Shown here: positions 17,069 through 26,208 of the stretch, piece after piece | Position numbering within the stretch: the first letter of the stretch is position 1 | How the letters are laid out: each line of letters opens with the position of its first letter | DNA from: Mucilaginibacter aquatilis | GTDB lineage: Bacteria > Bacteroidota > Bacteroidia > Sphingobacteriales > Sphingobacteriaceae | Reading direction: 5' to 3' | Length of the DNA: 64,000 bases | NCBI RefSeq assembly: GCF_009755275.1 | Contig: NZ_WQLA01000003.1 | Coordinates: 62,001 to 126,000 of the forward strand | Translations under genes and position numbers: made by a program | The notes under the pieces: model-generated | What the model was told of the DNA's origin: nothing | The model's database searches: none | The model's input: only the letters and a program-made list of their open reading frames with translations

Positions 17069-19240
17069 TTATTTTATAAATAATAATTCTCTGAATTTTG
17101 GTAAAGGCCAAAGCTGGTCGTCAACCAGTTGCTCAAGCTTATCAACATGATAGCGAATAGGCTCAAAAAATGCCTTAACCTTCTCATCGTAAGAAATAGC
17201 TCTTTCGCGGGCATCATCAATTGCATTAGCTTTTTTACGCTGCTCTACCATTTGCTCAACATTGTTCTTAATAAAGTTAATGTGTTCTGACAGTTTCTTA
17301 ATGATGTCAATTTGCGCACTGTAGGTAGCTTCGTCCAAGCCAATTTCTTTTAAGCCGCGCACATTTTCAACTAACTTGCTTTGGTAGCTTATAGCAGCCG
17401 GCAAAATGGTGGTATTAACCAAATCACCAATTACACGGGCTTCAATCTGAAGTTTTTTATAAAAATCTTCAAGTAAAATTTCATGACGGGCATGAGCCTC
17501 GCGGCGGGTAAATACACCGGTGTTTTCAAATATGTATTCCGCTTTTTCGGTAACAAGTGCATCAAGCGCCTTAGGGGTTGTTTTGATGTTGGCCAAGCCG
17601 CGTTTCTCAGCTTCAAGTTCCCACTCATCGCTGTAACCGTTACCCTCAAAACGAATTGACTTGGTTTCCTTGATATATTTTTTGATTACGGTAAGAAGAG
17701 CCACATCTTTCTTTTCGCCTTTTTTCAGAATTTTGTCTACGTCAGTTTTGAATTTTTTAAGCTGATCGGCAACAATCAGGTTTAAAATAGTCATCGGGTT
17801 GGCTGAGTTTGCCGATGAACCTACTGCACGCAATTCAAACTTATTACCGGTAAAGGCAAAAGGCGAAGTGCGGTTACGGTCGGTATTGTCTTGCAAAATT
17901 TGCGGAATTTTTGGAATACCTTGCCAAAGCAACGCATCTTCCTTAGCTTTTTTGCTGATGCGTGATGTTTCAATTTCATCTAATACCTCACTTAACTGGC
18001 TTCCAAGGAAAATAGAGATAATAGCGGGTGGAGCTTCATTAGCGCCAAGGCGATGATCATTGTTAACCGAAGCAATTGAGGCACGGAGCATATCAGCATG
18101 ATCGTAAACCGCTTTAATGGTGTTCACAAAAAACGTTAAGAACATCAGATTGCTCTTAGGAGTTTTGCCCGGCGATAACAGGTTTTTGCCGGTATTGGTT
18201 ATCATCGACCAGTTATTATGCTTACCCGAGCCATTCATGCCGGCAAAAGGCTTTTCATGCAATAATACTTTCAGGTTATGACGTTTACCCACCCGGTCCA
18301 TAATATCCATAAGCAATTGGTTATGGTCAATTGCCAGGTTAATCTCTTCATATATAGGTGCGCATTCAAATTGTGATGGCGCAACCTCGTTATGACGGGT
18401 TTTTAATGGTATGCCTAATAGTAAAGCTTCGGCTTCAAAATCTTGCATAAAGGCATAAACACGTGATGGGATAGAGCCGAAGTAATGATCTTCAAGCTGC
18501 TGGTTTTTTGCAGATTCATGCCCAAATAAGGTGCGGCCTGTTAAATACAAATCGGGGCGTGCATTATATAAGGCTAAATCAACTAAAAAGTATTCCTGCT
18601 CAATGCCTAATGAGGCATTTACTTTTTCTACGCTTTTATCAAAATACTGGCAAACATCAACAGCGGCTTTATCAAGCGCATGTAATGCCTTTAACAAAGG
18701 TACTTTATAATCTAAAGCTTCGCCGGTATATGATACAAACACGGTAGGTATACACAAGGTACGGCCCATGATAAAGGCAGGCGATGACGGATCCCAGGCT
18801 GTATAGCCACGCGCTTCAAAAGTATTACGAATGCCGCCGTTTGGAAAGCTTGAGGCATCAGGCTCTTGCTGAGCAAGGGCATCACCGCTGAATTTTTCCA
18901 TAGCGCCATCAGCAGTTGGTTCAAAAAACGCGTCATGCTTCTCGGCAGTGGTGCCGGTTAAAGGCTGAAACCAGTGCGTATAATGTGTTGCGTCTTTGCC
19001 AATTGCCCAGGCCTTCATTGCGGAAGCTACCTGATCAGCCATATCACGTTCTACCGGTTCACCTTTGTCTATTGAATTTATAATGCTTTGATAGGCTTCT
19101 TTTGAAAGGTACTCTCTCATTTTCTTTTTATCGAAAACATTAGTACCATAATAATCAGAAATTTTATTTGCGGGGGCTTTTATCTCCGGGATTGTGCGTG
19201 TTAGCACGGTTTGGAGAGCCTGAAAACGAATATTTGACAT
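17069..19240 (-). CDS. glnN: Glutamine synthetase, type III
   Basis: ATP-dependent amidation of glutamate to glutamine. At 723 residues and with the N-terminal 'VFDKKKMREYLSKEAY' region it is GSIII rather than GSI. Visible landmarks: 'HYTHWFQPLTG' (about 84), 'GIEQEYFLVD' catalytic glutamates (about 213), 'KTRHNEVAPSQFECAPIY' (about 280), 'GMNGSGKHNNWSM' with the ATP/ammonia-site His (about 335), and 'RNRTSPFAFTGNKFELRAVGSS' (about 458). The C-terminal third is helical (about 590-723), as in GSIII dodecamers. It is divergent from amtB (19611), the usual pairing of ammonium uptake and assimilation. Confidence 0.96.
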   Translation of the reverse strand: MSNIRFQALQTVLTRTIPEIKAPANKISDYYGTNVFDKKKMREYLSKEAYQSIINSIDKGEPVERDMADQVASAMKAWAIGKDATHYTHWFQPLTGTTAEKHDAFFEPTADGAMEKFSGDALAQQEPDASSFPNGGIRNTFEARGYTAWDPSSPAFIMGRTLCIPTVFVSYTGEALDYKVPLLKALHALDKAAVDVCQYFDKSVEKVNASLGIEQEYFLVDLALYNARPDLYLTGRTLFGHESAKNQQLEDHYFGSIPSRVYAFMQDFEAEALLLGIPLKTRHNEVAPSQFECAPIYEEINLAIDHNQLLMDIMDRVGKRHNLKVLLHEKPFAGMNGSGKHNNWSMITNTGKNLLSPGKTPKSNLMFLTFFVNTIKAVYDHADMLRASIASVNNDHRLGANEAPPAIISIFLGSQLSEVLDEIETSRISKKAKEDALLWQGIPKIPQILQDNTDRNRTSPFAFTGNKFELRAVGSSANSANPMTILNLIVADQLKKFKTDVDKILKKGEKKDVALLTVIKKYIKETKSIRFEGNGYSDEWELEAEKRGLANIKTTPKALDALVTEKAEYIFENTGVFTRREAHARHEILLEDFYKKLQIEARVIGDLVNTTILPAAISYQSKLVENVRGLKEIGLDEATYSAQIDIIKKLSEHINFIKNNVEQMVEQRKKANAIDDARERAISYDEKVKAFFEPIRYHVDKLEQLVDDQLWPLPKFRELLFIK

Positions 19241-19610
19241 TATTTTTTTGGTGTTTTAAGCTTTTTGGTTCAAATATAGAGGTATACCTTATATATATAA
19301 TGGCATTTAATGGAAAAAAGTATCAAAAAATTCAAAAACACCTTTATTTATTACATAGACCATGTTTGCGCAAATATTTTGTTGAATAAAATATATAACT
19401 TCTTGTAAATTAAATACATATGTATTTGAGGGCTTTAAGAATATTATTACACCTAGTAAGAATACAAAATATAAAATTGTGTAAAATGCATGTTTTGCAA
19501 AATTTTATTAAAAAATGTTTATGATTATGTGATATTTATTGATAATTTTAGAAAAACTTAATTAAATATTCACTTAATGATCAAAATCTAACCCAAAAAA
19601 GTAAAAAAGC
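19241..19610. other. Divergent regulatory gap between glnN and amtB
   Basis: 370 bp, very A/T-rich, no credible ORF. It holds the glnN -7 element at 19271-19278 with the palindrome AGGTATACCT (19280-19289) directly upstream. I find no convincing promoter for amtB and no sigma54-type GG-N10-GC site. Confidence 0.5.
19271..19289 (-). promoter_or_regulatory. glnN -7 element with adjoining palindrome
   Basis: TATATTTG on the minus strand (19271-19278) matches TAnnTTTG exactly, 31 bp before the ATG. The -33 box is not recognisable; instead a 10-bp perfect palindrome AGGTATACCT (19280-19289) abuts the -7 box, as an operator would. Confidence 0.4.
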
Positions 19611-20954
19611 ATGGAAAATTCATTCAAAAGGTATTTACCTTTCATTGTTTTGTTAGTAATTGCGGTATTTTCAATATTTATTCCCGCTGTTCCCGACTTT
19701 GCTGATACATCTAAGTACAATTCTGCTGATATTGCATGGGTACTTGTGTCTGCAGCGCTTGTATTTTTAATGACTCCGGGTTTAGCCTTCTTCTATGGAG
19801 GTATGGTAACCCGCAAAAACGTTTTGTCAACCATGATTAAAAGCGTTGTTGCTGCCGGTGTTGTAACAGTATTATGGATTGTTGTAGGTTTTAGTCTTTG
19901 CTTTGGAGATGATATTGGTGGTTTTATTGGTAGCCCGTCAACTTATCTTTTCTTTAAGGGTGTAAACTCAGGTGCACCATGGGCAGCCGCTCCAACAATT
20001 CCTAAATCATTATTTGCTGTATTTCAGCTTATGTTTGCCATTATTACTCCAGGTTTGGTTGTAGGTGCAATTGCCGAGCGTATCCGTTTCACCTCGTACA
20101 TATTATTTACTTGTCTTTTCAGCTTGCTGGTATATGCGCCACTTGCTCACTGGAGCTGGCACCCTGAAGGTTTCCTTGCTAAATTAGGTGTATGGGACTT
20201 TGCCGGTGGTACAGTTGTACACATCTCTGCAGGTTGTGCTGCACTTGCTGGTGCTATTGTGTTAAAACGTCGTAAAGCACATATTGAAGGTTTGGCAATT
20301 CCTCCTGCTAATATTCCTTATGTATTAATAGGAACCGGTTTACTATGGTTCGGTTGGTTTGGTTTCAACGCCGGTTCGGCAGTTGGTGCAAGCTCAGTTG
20401 CGGTGTCTGCATTTTTAACTACTAACACTGCTGCAGGAGCTGCAGGGTTATCATGGATGTTCTTTGATGTTATCCGCGGAAAAAAACCTTCAGTTTTGGG
20501 TTTTTGTATAGGTGCCGTAGTTGGCTTAGTAGCTATCACCCCGGGTGCCGGTTACGTAGCTATACCACAAAGTATATTTATTGGCTTTATTGCTGCTATC
20601 ATATCTAACCTTGTTGCACATTGGAAAACCAAAACCAGCCTTGATGATATGCTTGACGTATTTCCTTGCCATGGTGTTGGTGGTATAGTTGGTATGATTT
20701 TAACCGGTATTTTTGCTACCGATACCGTATATGCAAACGGTCCGGTTGGTTTACTATATGGCAAAACTGAGTTTTTCTTTGCTCAGTTAAAAGGTTTAGC
20801 TATAGTAATTCCTTTTAGCTTTATCGTATCATTCCTTATTTTCAAACTGGTTAACCTTATTGAGCCGCTTCGCGTGACTTCAGAAGAAGAAGAAGTTGGT
20901 TTGGATTACAGCCAGCATGATGAGCGCTACACATCTCAGCGTTTAACTGTATAA
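19611..20954 (+). CDS. amtB: Ammonium transporter, Amt family
   Basis: Inner-membrane ammonia/ammonium channel of 447 residues. An N-terminal hydrophobic segment (about 8-26) precedes the usual eleven helices. Landmarks: 'FFYGGMVTRKNVLSTM' (about 61-76), 'LAHWSWHPEGFL' (about 177-188), 'FAGGTVVHISAG' (about 196), 'GTGLLWFGWFGFNAGSA' (about 241) and the second pore His in 'FPCHGVGGIVGM' (about 352). No PII (glnK) gene follows; the next gene is an outer-membrane barrel. It has its own terminator at 20963-20995. Confidence 0.95.
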   Translation: MENSFKRYLPFIVLLVIAVFSIFIPAVPDFADTSKYNSADIAWVLVSAALVFLMTPGLAFFYGGMVTRKNVLSTMIKSVVAAGVVTVLWIVVGFSLCFGDDIGGFIGSPSTYLFFKGVNSGAPWAAAPTIPKSLFAVFQLMFAIITPGLVVGAIAERIRFTSYILFTCLFSLLVYAPLAHWSWHPEGFLAKLGVWDFAGGTVVHISAGCAALAGAIVLKRRKAHIEGLAIPPANIPYVLIGTGLLWFGWFGFNAGSAVGASSVAVSAFLTTNTAAGAAGLSWMFFDVIRGKKPSVLGFCIGAVVGLVAITPGAGYVAIPQSIFIGFIAAIISNLVAHWKTKTSLDDMLDVFPCHGVGGIVGMILTGIFATDTVYANGPVGLLYGKTEFFFAQLKGLAIVIPFSFIVSFLIFKLVNLIEPLRVTSEEEEVGLDYSQHDERYTSQRLTV

Positions 20955-20962
20955 TTTTAGTA

Positions 20963-20995
20963 AAGCGCTGCGGCCGGTTCTGTGCCGTAGCGCTT
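20963..20995 (+). terminator. Terminator of amtB
   Basis: AAGCGCT-G-CGGC pairs with GCCG-T-AGCGCTT around a 9-base loop (20963-20995), then a T-rich stretch. 9 bp after the stop codon. Confidence 0.65.
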
Positions 20996-21140
20996 ATACT
21001 ACTGCTCTTTTATTTTACATCACCTTTAATGACATTTTTAGCTGCTGCAGCATCAAATATGCTACGGACGGCCATACTCATGTCCCTACATTAACTATTT
21101 AAATCAAACATAACTTACTCAACATCAAACTAAATCGCTC

Positions 21141-22253
21141 ATGACTAAGAAACTTTTACTTGCCGGTGCATTGTTTGCAGCCGCCACAACATTTGTAAAG
21201 GCGCAAGACACATCAAAAGTTACACCCGTACCTGCCGATCCGGGACTTACCATTTTTGGTTCGGTAGATACTTATTACAAAATGGATTTTGCGGGAAAGA
21301 AAAACTCACGCATTGCCACCAGTTTTGCCAATGAAGCTAACTCAGTTTCAATTGGTATGATTGATTTGGGCGTAAAGAAGAAATATAACAAAGCACTTTT
21401 TGTAGGTGAGTTGTCTTTTGGTCCGCGTGGTCAGGGTCAGTCAATCCCTAACGCTGATTTTACAGGAGGCGTTGTGCTGGATGATAATGGAAATGAAATT
21501 GCTCCCGTATTAGGTACGCAAAGCTTCCATGTACAAAACCTTTACGTTGGTTACGATCTTACCGACAAATTGAATGTAACTGCTGGTTATATGAGCACTT
21601 TTGTTGGTTACGAGGTAATATCTCCGGTAGGTAACTTCAATTATTCAACTTCATATTTATTCACCAACGGTCCGTTCCAAAACGCCGGTTTAAAATTCAC
21701 TTACGCTTTTACTGATAAGGTTAGCTTAATGGCTGGTATATTTAATGATTCATGGAACAATTATACCTCAAGCCGTGAAGTATCAACCTTTGGCGGGCAA
21801 TTAATGGTGAGCCCGGTAAAGGGTTGGACTGCTTACCTGAATGTATTAAGCGGAAAGCTTTCAGGTACTGAATTTGATGTGACTACTTCATATCAAGTTA
21901 GTGATGCTTTCAAATTGGGTTTAAACGCTGCTACATTCTCTGCTCCTAACGATGGAGGAGGCTTCTCTGGCGCTGCCCTATATCCGCAGTACGCAGTGTC
22001 AAACGCGGTAACACTTGGTTTACGTGCCGAGTATTTTAAAAACAAAGGTAAAACAGGCTTCAACTATTCAAGCATAATGCCTGGTGATGATGTAAAGGCT
22101 TTCACCCTTACCGCTAATGTTAAAGCAGGTGGTTTAACATTTATACCTGAGGTACGCCTGGACAATGGAAAAACCGGAACCTTCCAAAAACTTAACGGAC
22201 AGGTAACTAAAAATGCCGGACAGTTTGTATTAGCAGCTGTATATGCATTTTAA
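21141..22253 (+). CDS. Outer-membrane beta-barrel porin-like protein
   Basis: 370 residues with a signal peptide (about 1-21, cleaved after 'FVKA' before 'QDTSK') and then alternating beta strands: 'GLTIFGSVDTYYKMDF', 'LYVGYDLTDKLNVTAGYM', 'GLKFTYAFTDKVSLMAG', ending in the aromatic-terminated strand 'FVLAAVYAF' expected for an outer-membrane barrel. It resembles the OmpL-like putative barrels of Bacteroidota. Placement directly after amtB suggests a route for small nitrogen compounds through the outer membrane, which is inference only. Closed by a strong terminator. Confidence 0.75.
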   Translation: MTKKLLLAGALFAAATTFVKAQDTSKVTPVPADPGLTIFGSVDTYYKMDFAGKKNSRIATSFANEANSVSIGMIDLGVKKKYNKALFVGELSFGPRGQGQSIPNADFTGGVVLDDNGNEIAPVLGTQSFHVQNLYVGYDLTDKLNVTAGYMSTFVGYEVISPVGNFNYSTSYLFTNGPFQNAGLKFTYAFTDKVSLMAGIFNDSWNNYTSSREVSTFGGQLMVSPVKGWTAYLNVLSGKLSGTEFDVTTSYQVSDAFKLGLNAATFSAPNDGGGFSGAALYPQYAVSNAVTLGLRAEYFKNKGKTGFNYSSIMPGDDVKAFTLTANVKAGGLTFIPEVRLDNGKTGTFQKLNGQVTKNAGQFVLAAVYAF

Positions 22254-22264
22254 TTAAAGTAACT

Positions 22265-22272
22265 TAAATTTG
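22265..22272 (+). promoter_or_regulatory. -7-like element before DUF4468 gene
   Basis: TAAATTTG matches TAnnTTTG but no -33 box is found at 18-19 bp. If used, the transcript would begin inside the following terminator hairpin. Confidence 0.25.
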
Positions 22273-22304
22273 AAGGCCGTCGAATTAAAGCGACGGCCTT
22301 TTTT
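22273..22304 (+). terminator. Terminator of the porin gene
   Basis: AAGGCCGTCG (22273-22282) and CGACGGCCTT (22291-22300) form a perfect 10-bp stem followed by six T. It ends only 5 bp before the next ATG (22310). Confidence 0.85.
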
Positions 22305-22309
22305 ATACT

Positions 22310-22891
22310 ATGAAAAATTTACTCCTTATATTTTTTGTATTGTGTATGCCCGTTGCTGCCTGTTATGCGCAAAAGGACTCTATAGTTTTAAATGAAAACA
22401 ATAAGTATGCTTATTTTAAAGTAGGCAGTTCCTTGCCCGGCATAAACCTATCTGCCCTTGCAACCTACTTAAAAAAGAATTTGGCAGGCTTACAAGACAT
22501 AAAGGCTGCAACACAGGAAGCAGAGGTGAGCGGCCGCGGTGGGATCTTAGTGTACAAGAAAGGTTTATTAACAGGGCAGGAAGAAGGCCGTTTAGATTAT
22601 ACTATTAAAATAGACTTTAAAGAAAACAAATACCGCTTAATTATAACCAATTTTGAATTTATCCCTTACCAACGAAACCGTTTCGGAACGTTTACTGCGG
22701 TAGATGGCGTTATAACACCCCTTGAAAAGAAAGATAGCCGTATTGGCGAAAAGCAGCTGTCACTTTACCTTGACAGGGCTGGAAACCTTGGCATTAAAGC
22801 TAACGAACTGGTGAAAAATTTTGCAAATAATAAGGCCTCAGTAAAGCCGGGAAATGCTGAAATTAAAAAGGTTGATACCCAAAAGTGGTAA
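22310..22891 (+). CDS. DUF4468 (TBP-like fold) secreted protein
   Basis: 193 residues with a signal peptide 'MKNLLLIFFVLCMPVAACYAQ' and a domain of the DUF4468 kind: 'KIDFKENKYRLIITNFEF' and the preceding 'GRLDYTIKI' are the typical strand pair. Function is unknown; these are periplasmic or lipid-facing proteins common in Bacteroidota. The Cys in the signal region (residue 18, 'AACYAQ') could be read as a poor lipobox, but cleavage after 'YA' is simpler. Its ATG lies 5 bp after a strong terminator, so it needs a promoter overlapping that hairpin or readthrough. Confidence 0.65.
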   Translation: MKNLLLIFFVLCMPVAACYAQKDSIVLNENNKYAYFKVGSSLPGINLSALATYLKKNLAGLQDIKAATQEAEVSGRGGILVYKKGLLTGQEEGRLDYTIKIDFKENKYRLIITNFEFIPYQRNRFGTFTAVDGVITPLEKKDSRIGEKQLSLYLDRAGNLGIKANELVKNFANNKASVKPGNAEIKKVDTQKW

Positions 22892-23115
22892 TTTACGCTG
22901 AATTTACGTCCTAAGCATTGAAAATGAGGTTTGTAACAAGTGATAGGCAATTGTTAAATAGTTGTTAAACGCTATGTGGCTTTGCAATAAAACCAAATTA
23001 ATCGTGCTTTTTATCGCATGTTAATAACATGTAAGTGCGATATTAGTAATTATTCTAAATAGTGTAAATATTGTTTGTGTATGGTGTTATATTAGAAAAT
23101 ATAATTTCAAACACT

Positions 23116-23976
23116 ATGCTGAACTCAAAATTTGATTTGTACAAGAGCGAGTGGCTCGACCTTGTATTTACCGACCGTAACAAAAACTACGGTGCTTATG
23201 AATTGCGCGTAAACTATAGCGATACCATGATGAAGGCACTTGCCATTACGGTAGTTGCCTTTGGTTTAGCGGCAACTACGTTAACCATTGTGATGAAGCA
23301 CAACAAGGCAAATACTATTGAAGCGCCAATGGTTGATAAAGGGCCAATTATTGTAGACTTAACTATAATAAAGCCACCGGTTGACAAGCCTTTGGAGCCG
23401 TTGAAAAAAGATGCCACAAAGCAGTCTGCCGTTAAGCCTGATGCTGCTCCAAAATCAAACACTAAAACCCAACGCTTTGTAGAGCCAAGACCAACTAATA
23501 ACCCTATAGAGGCGGTTGATCCAAAACCAGTCGACATGAATGTGGCGATAGGCAGCCAAGAGATAAAAGGTAATGATGATACACCTGTTGGTAACGCATT
23601 AAAACCTGCAGGGACGGGTGGAAATGGTACATCAACAGTAGGAGTAGACGGAGGAAGTAATGAGCCTGTTGGAATTGGCGGGCTTGATGTGATGCCTGAA
23701 CCAATTGGTGGAGCATCGGCATGGTCACGTTTTCTACAAAAAACGTTGCGTTATCCTGAGACTGAATTGCAGGGCAGGGTAGTGCTAAGCTTTGTGATAG
23801 AAAAGGATGGCAAGCTTACCGATATACAGGTTATTAAAGGTGTATCGCCCGAGTTAGACCGCGAAGCATTGCGCGTACTGAAGCTTGCACCCGCATGGAA
23901 ACCAGGCCAGCAAAACGGACACCCGGTAAGAGTGAAATTTACCGTGCCGATTGTATTCCAAATGTCGGAAAACTAA
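23116..23976 (+). CDS. TonB-family energy transducer
   Basis: Couples the inner-membrane proton gradient to outer-membrane TonB-dependent receptors. I start at the ATG at 23116 ('MLNSKFDLYKSEWLDLVF'), which gives the usual Bacteroidota TonB N-terminus 'DLVFTDRNKNYGAYELR'; the frame extends to 23071 but those codons look non-coding. One membrane helix (about 35-57), a Pro/Lys-rich periplasmic spacer (about 65-190) and a C-terminal TonB domain (about 205-286) with 'GRVVLSFVIEKDGKLTDIQVIKG' and 'AWKPGQQNGHPVRVKFTVPIVF' follow. The TonB-dependent receptor at 54829 is a possible client, not proven. Confidence 0.88.
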   Translation: MLNSKFDLYKSEWLDLVFTDRNKNYGAYELRVNYSDTMMKALAITVVAFGLAATTLTIVMKHNKANTIEAPMVDKGPIIVDLTIIKPPVDKPLEPLKKDATKQSAVKPDAAPKSNTKTQRFVEPRPTNNPIEAVDPKPVDMNVAIGSQEIKGNDDTPVGNALKPAGTGGNGTSTVGVDGGSNEPVGIGGLDVMPEPIGGASAWSRFLQKTLRYPETELQGRVVLSFVIEKDGKLTDIQVIKGVSPELDREALRVLKLAPAWKPGQQNGHPVRVKFTVPIVFQMSEN

Positions 23977-23990
23977 ATTATGCTTTTTAG

Positions 23991-24022
23991 AAAAGCGCAC
24001 TATTACCAGGTGCGCTTTTTTT
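23991..24022 (+). terminator. Terminator of tonB-like gene
   Basis: AAAAGCGCAC (23991-24000) / GTGCGCTTTT (24010-24019) with a T run. Confidence 0.85.
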
Positions 24023-24078
24023 GTGAATTGCCAACGGCTTGTTTTTATCAGGCTTATGTTAATGTTTGTTAAACAAAC

Positions 24079-24108
24079 TTAGCGGTGGGCAAAATTCACG
24101 TACTTTTG
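24079..24108 (+). promoter_or_regulatory. Promoter candidate for the gene at 24130
   Basis: TTAG (24079-24082), 18-bp spacer, TACTTTTG (24101-24108), an exact -7 element. It overlaps the longer reading frame that begins at 24085, which argues for the ATG at 24130. Confidence 0.45.
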
Positions 24109-24129
24109 CGTTATTGTTTAAGGTGTTAT

Positions 24130-24891
24130 ATGAGGTTTTTATTATTTGTTTTACTCACACTTATCACTGCGTTTGCAGCTGTTGCACAACGTGTAAATGG
24201 TGTGGTAATTGACCGGCTTACCAAGCTACCGGTATATAGCGCAAAGGTAACAACGCCTCATTCTGTTGCATTTACTGAAGCGCAAGGCTCGTTTACTTTA
24301 AGCAAGACCAATAACGGAGATAGCTGCATTGTTAATGCACCCGGATACAAATTGCATAAAGTTGTTTTGAAAGGCATTGTGACTACCGATACATTGAAAA
24401 TTTTATTAGACAAGCCATCCATTATACTACGAGATGTAAACGTAACAGCCTGGCGCGATTTAAAAGCCGACTCTGTACGCAACAGGCAATTATTTAGTGA
24501 AGTTTATAACTATAAACGCTCGGGTGTAAAGGAGCTTATGGCTAACAAAGTTTCACTCGTTGATAAGCCACGAAACTATATCGACAATCCGGCCAACACA
24601 ACTTCAATAGGTGGTTTTAACGTGCTATCGGCTATTGGGTTATTCAGTAAAAACAAACAGCAAACCAGCAAGCTACAGAAAACGCTTTTGGAGGATGAAC
24701 AGGAAGGTTTTATTGATCGAAGCTTCACAAAACGTAAGGTAATTGCGCTTACAGCACTTAAAGGTGATTCGTTAACCAACTTTATGATTAGGTACCGGCC
24801 TACGGCTTATCAAATTAAAACCATGACTGACTACGAACTGGCCATGTATATTAAGGCAAGCTATAATGAATTTAAAAAACTACTCCACTAA
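24130..24891 (+). CDS. Secreted carboxypeptidase-like regulatory-domain protein
   Basis: 253 residues from the ATG at 24130, chosen because a signal peptide starts there ('MRFLLFVLLTLITAFAAVAQ') and because a promoter overlaps the upstream codons. After the signal there is a CarboxypepD_reg-like beta-sandwich (about 22-100): 'VNGVVIDRLTKLPVYSAKV', 'GSFTLSKTNNGDSCIVNAPGY', 'ILLDKPSIILRDVNVTA'. The remainder (about 100-253) is helical and charged, of unknown role. Proteins of this shape are periplasmic or outer-membrane associated in Bacteroidota. Confidence 0.65.
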   Translation: MRFLLFVLLTLITAFAAVAQRVNGVVIDRLTKLPVYSAKVTTPHSVAFTEAQGSFTLSKTNNGDSCIVNAPGYKLHKVVLKGIVTTDTLKILLDKPSIILRDVNVTAWRDLKADSVRNRQLFSEVYNYKRSGVKELMANKVSLVDKPRNYIDNPANTTSIGGFNVLSAIGLFSKNKQQTSKLQKTLLEDEQEGFIDRSFTKRKVIALTALKGDSLTNFMIRYRPTAYQIKTMTDYELAMYIKASYNEFKKLLH

Positions 24892-24894
24892 ATT

Positions 24895-24922
24895 AAAAAA
24901 GCTCCACTGAGGGAGCTTTTTT
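24895..24922. terminator. Bidirectional terminator
   Basis: AAAAAAGCTCC / GGAGCTTTTTT, 11-bp perfect stem with a 6-base loop, between convergent genes ending at 24891 and 24944. Confidence 0.85.
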
Positions 24923-24943
24923 AATTTAGAATTATGATTCAGC

Positions 24944-25750
24944 TTATGACGGGAATACCATTAATGGTACATTCAAGTCATGTGCTTCATTGAGTAATGG
25001 ATCTTTACTGGTAAGCATGCTAAAATGATATTTATTGTAAGTCATTACAAGCAAATCATTTTTCATCACATGAATTAGCACGTCGGCAGCCTTACGTACA
25101 TTCCGTTCTTTAATTTGATTAAAGGATAGGCTTATGTTATTGGGATTTGGCCCAATAGCCTTTTTGTAAAGGTCCATTGCATAATTTACCTCCGGCTCCG
25201 GAATGCTTGCTACAGATATATGAGCTATTGAAAGATTTGCGTTCACCTCATGTGCAACTTCTTTTAAGTAGCTGTTGATATTATTACGGCAATAACGTAA
25301 ATCGGCCAGGTAGGCTATTTGCTTAAACAAATTTAACGGCGCTTGTTTAGGCACCAATAGTAACGGACAGCAGCTTTTGGTTACAACCTTTAAAGCATGT
25401 TGTTCAATTTTGTCTTCAATACTTTTAACGCCTTTAATAACTAACTGAATGTTGTTATTACAGGCAATTTCATGCACGGTACGGTTAATAGTGTCTTTAT
25501 CATCCAAAACACTAATTAGTGGATGATCGGCCAAATTGTTTAAGGCCTCCTGTTCGGTGGGTCTAACAACTTGCTGTTGTCCATTCTTCAACACGTAAAT
25601 CAATTCTCTTTTAACAGCAGTTTTTGCAGCCTGATGACTTACATTCCAAACAAGAACACGAGCGTTAAGTGCTGTTGCAAGCATAGTAGCGTAGCTTATG
25701 GCGTGTTCAGCTTCGGGTGTAAAATCATTAAGCAATAAAATGTTTTTCAT
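24944..25750 (-). CDS. Universal stress protein (UspA) family, tandem domains
   Basis: 268 residues forming two Usp-like alpha/beta units (about 1-135 and 140-268). The first begins 'MKNILLLNDFTPEAEHAISYATMLA' and ends 'VVTKSCCPLLLVPKQAP'; the second starts 'FKQIAYLADLRYC' and ends 'AHDLNVPLMVFPS'. The ATP-binding G-x2-G-x9-G(S/T) motif is not clear in either, so this is probably a non-nucleotide-binding or degenerate member. Such proteins help survival under stress; a specific role cannot be read. Single gene. Confidence 0.75.
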   Translation of the reverse strand: MKNILLLNDFTPEAEHAISYATMLATALNARVLVWNVSHQAAKTAVKRELIYVLKNGQQQVVRPTEQEALNNLADHPLISVLDDKDTINRTVHEIACNNNIQLVIKGVKSIEDKIEQHALKVVTKSCCPLLLVPKQAPLNLFKQIAYLADLRYCRNNINSYLKEVAHEVNANLSIAHISVASIPEPEVNYAMDLYKKAIGPNPNNISLSFNQIKERNVRKAADVLIHVMKNDLLVMTYNKYHFSMLTSKDPLLNEAHDLNVPLMVFPS

Positions 25751-26208
25751 ACGGCCAGGATTTATTCTATACAGTTTTTATATGCGAAATTTCATCAGGA
25801 AATAATGATGTGGTGGTAACTGGAATGACATCAAGAGCATCTGATTGTATTAATAACATACATGATGAGGCAAAAGTTTTACTTAGTGTAATAAAAAATC
25901 AAATAAATTGCGTGCGGCTTATTTACATATTAGGAACTAATTAAAATTTGCTTACACATCTTAAGTCAGCCATCAACCTATAAACGTAATGTCATTTTCA
26001 AAGAAATAGCTATAATGTTGCAAGCAATGATTATCGTAGTGTGCAGATATTGTAAACAATATATATTTAGCATTCATTTCAAATTTCTTATTAGTTAACA
26101 CCGTTTCGTCTTGAAGTTGGAGCTTAGTGTAATTAATACGCTATTGACTGTGAATGCTGAGAAGCCTGGATTTTAATTTTTGTTGGTTGATAATTACCTT
26201 GCAAGGCT
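25751..26208. other. 458-bp intergenic region, no gene seen
   Basis: Divergent gap between the Usp gene and the GluQ-like gene. A/T-rich, with only ORFs under 30 codons. A weak 'TACCTTGC' near 26194-26201 may be the -7 element of the downstream gene and would leave almost no leader. Nothing else is supported. Confidence 0.4.

Noticed and set aside
19241..19610. Sigma54 promoter for amtB or glnN
   Set aside because: No GG-N10-GC pair with proper -24/-12 context; the glnN region has a TAnnTTTG box instead.
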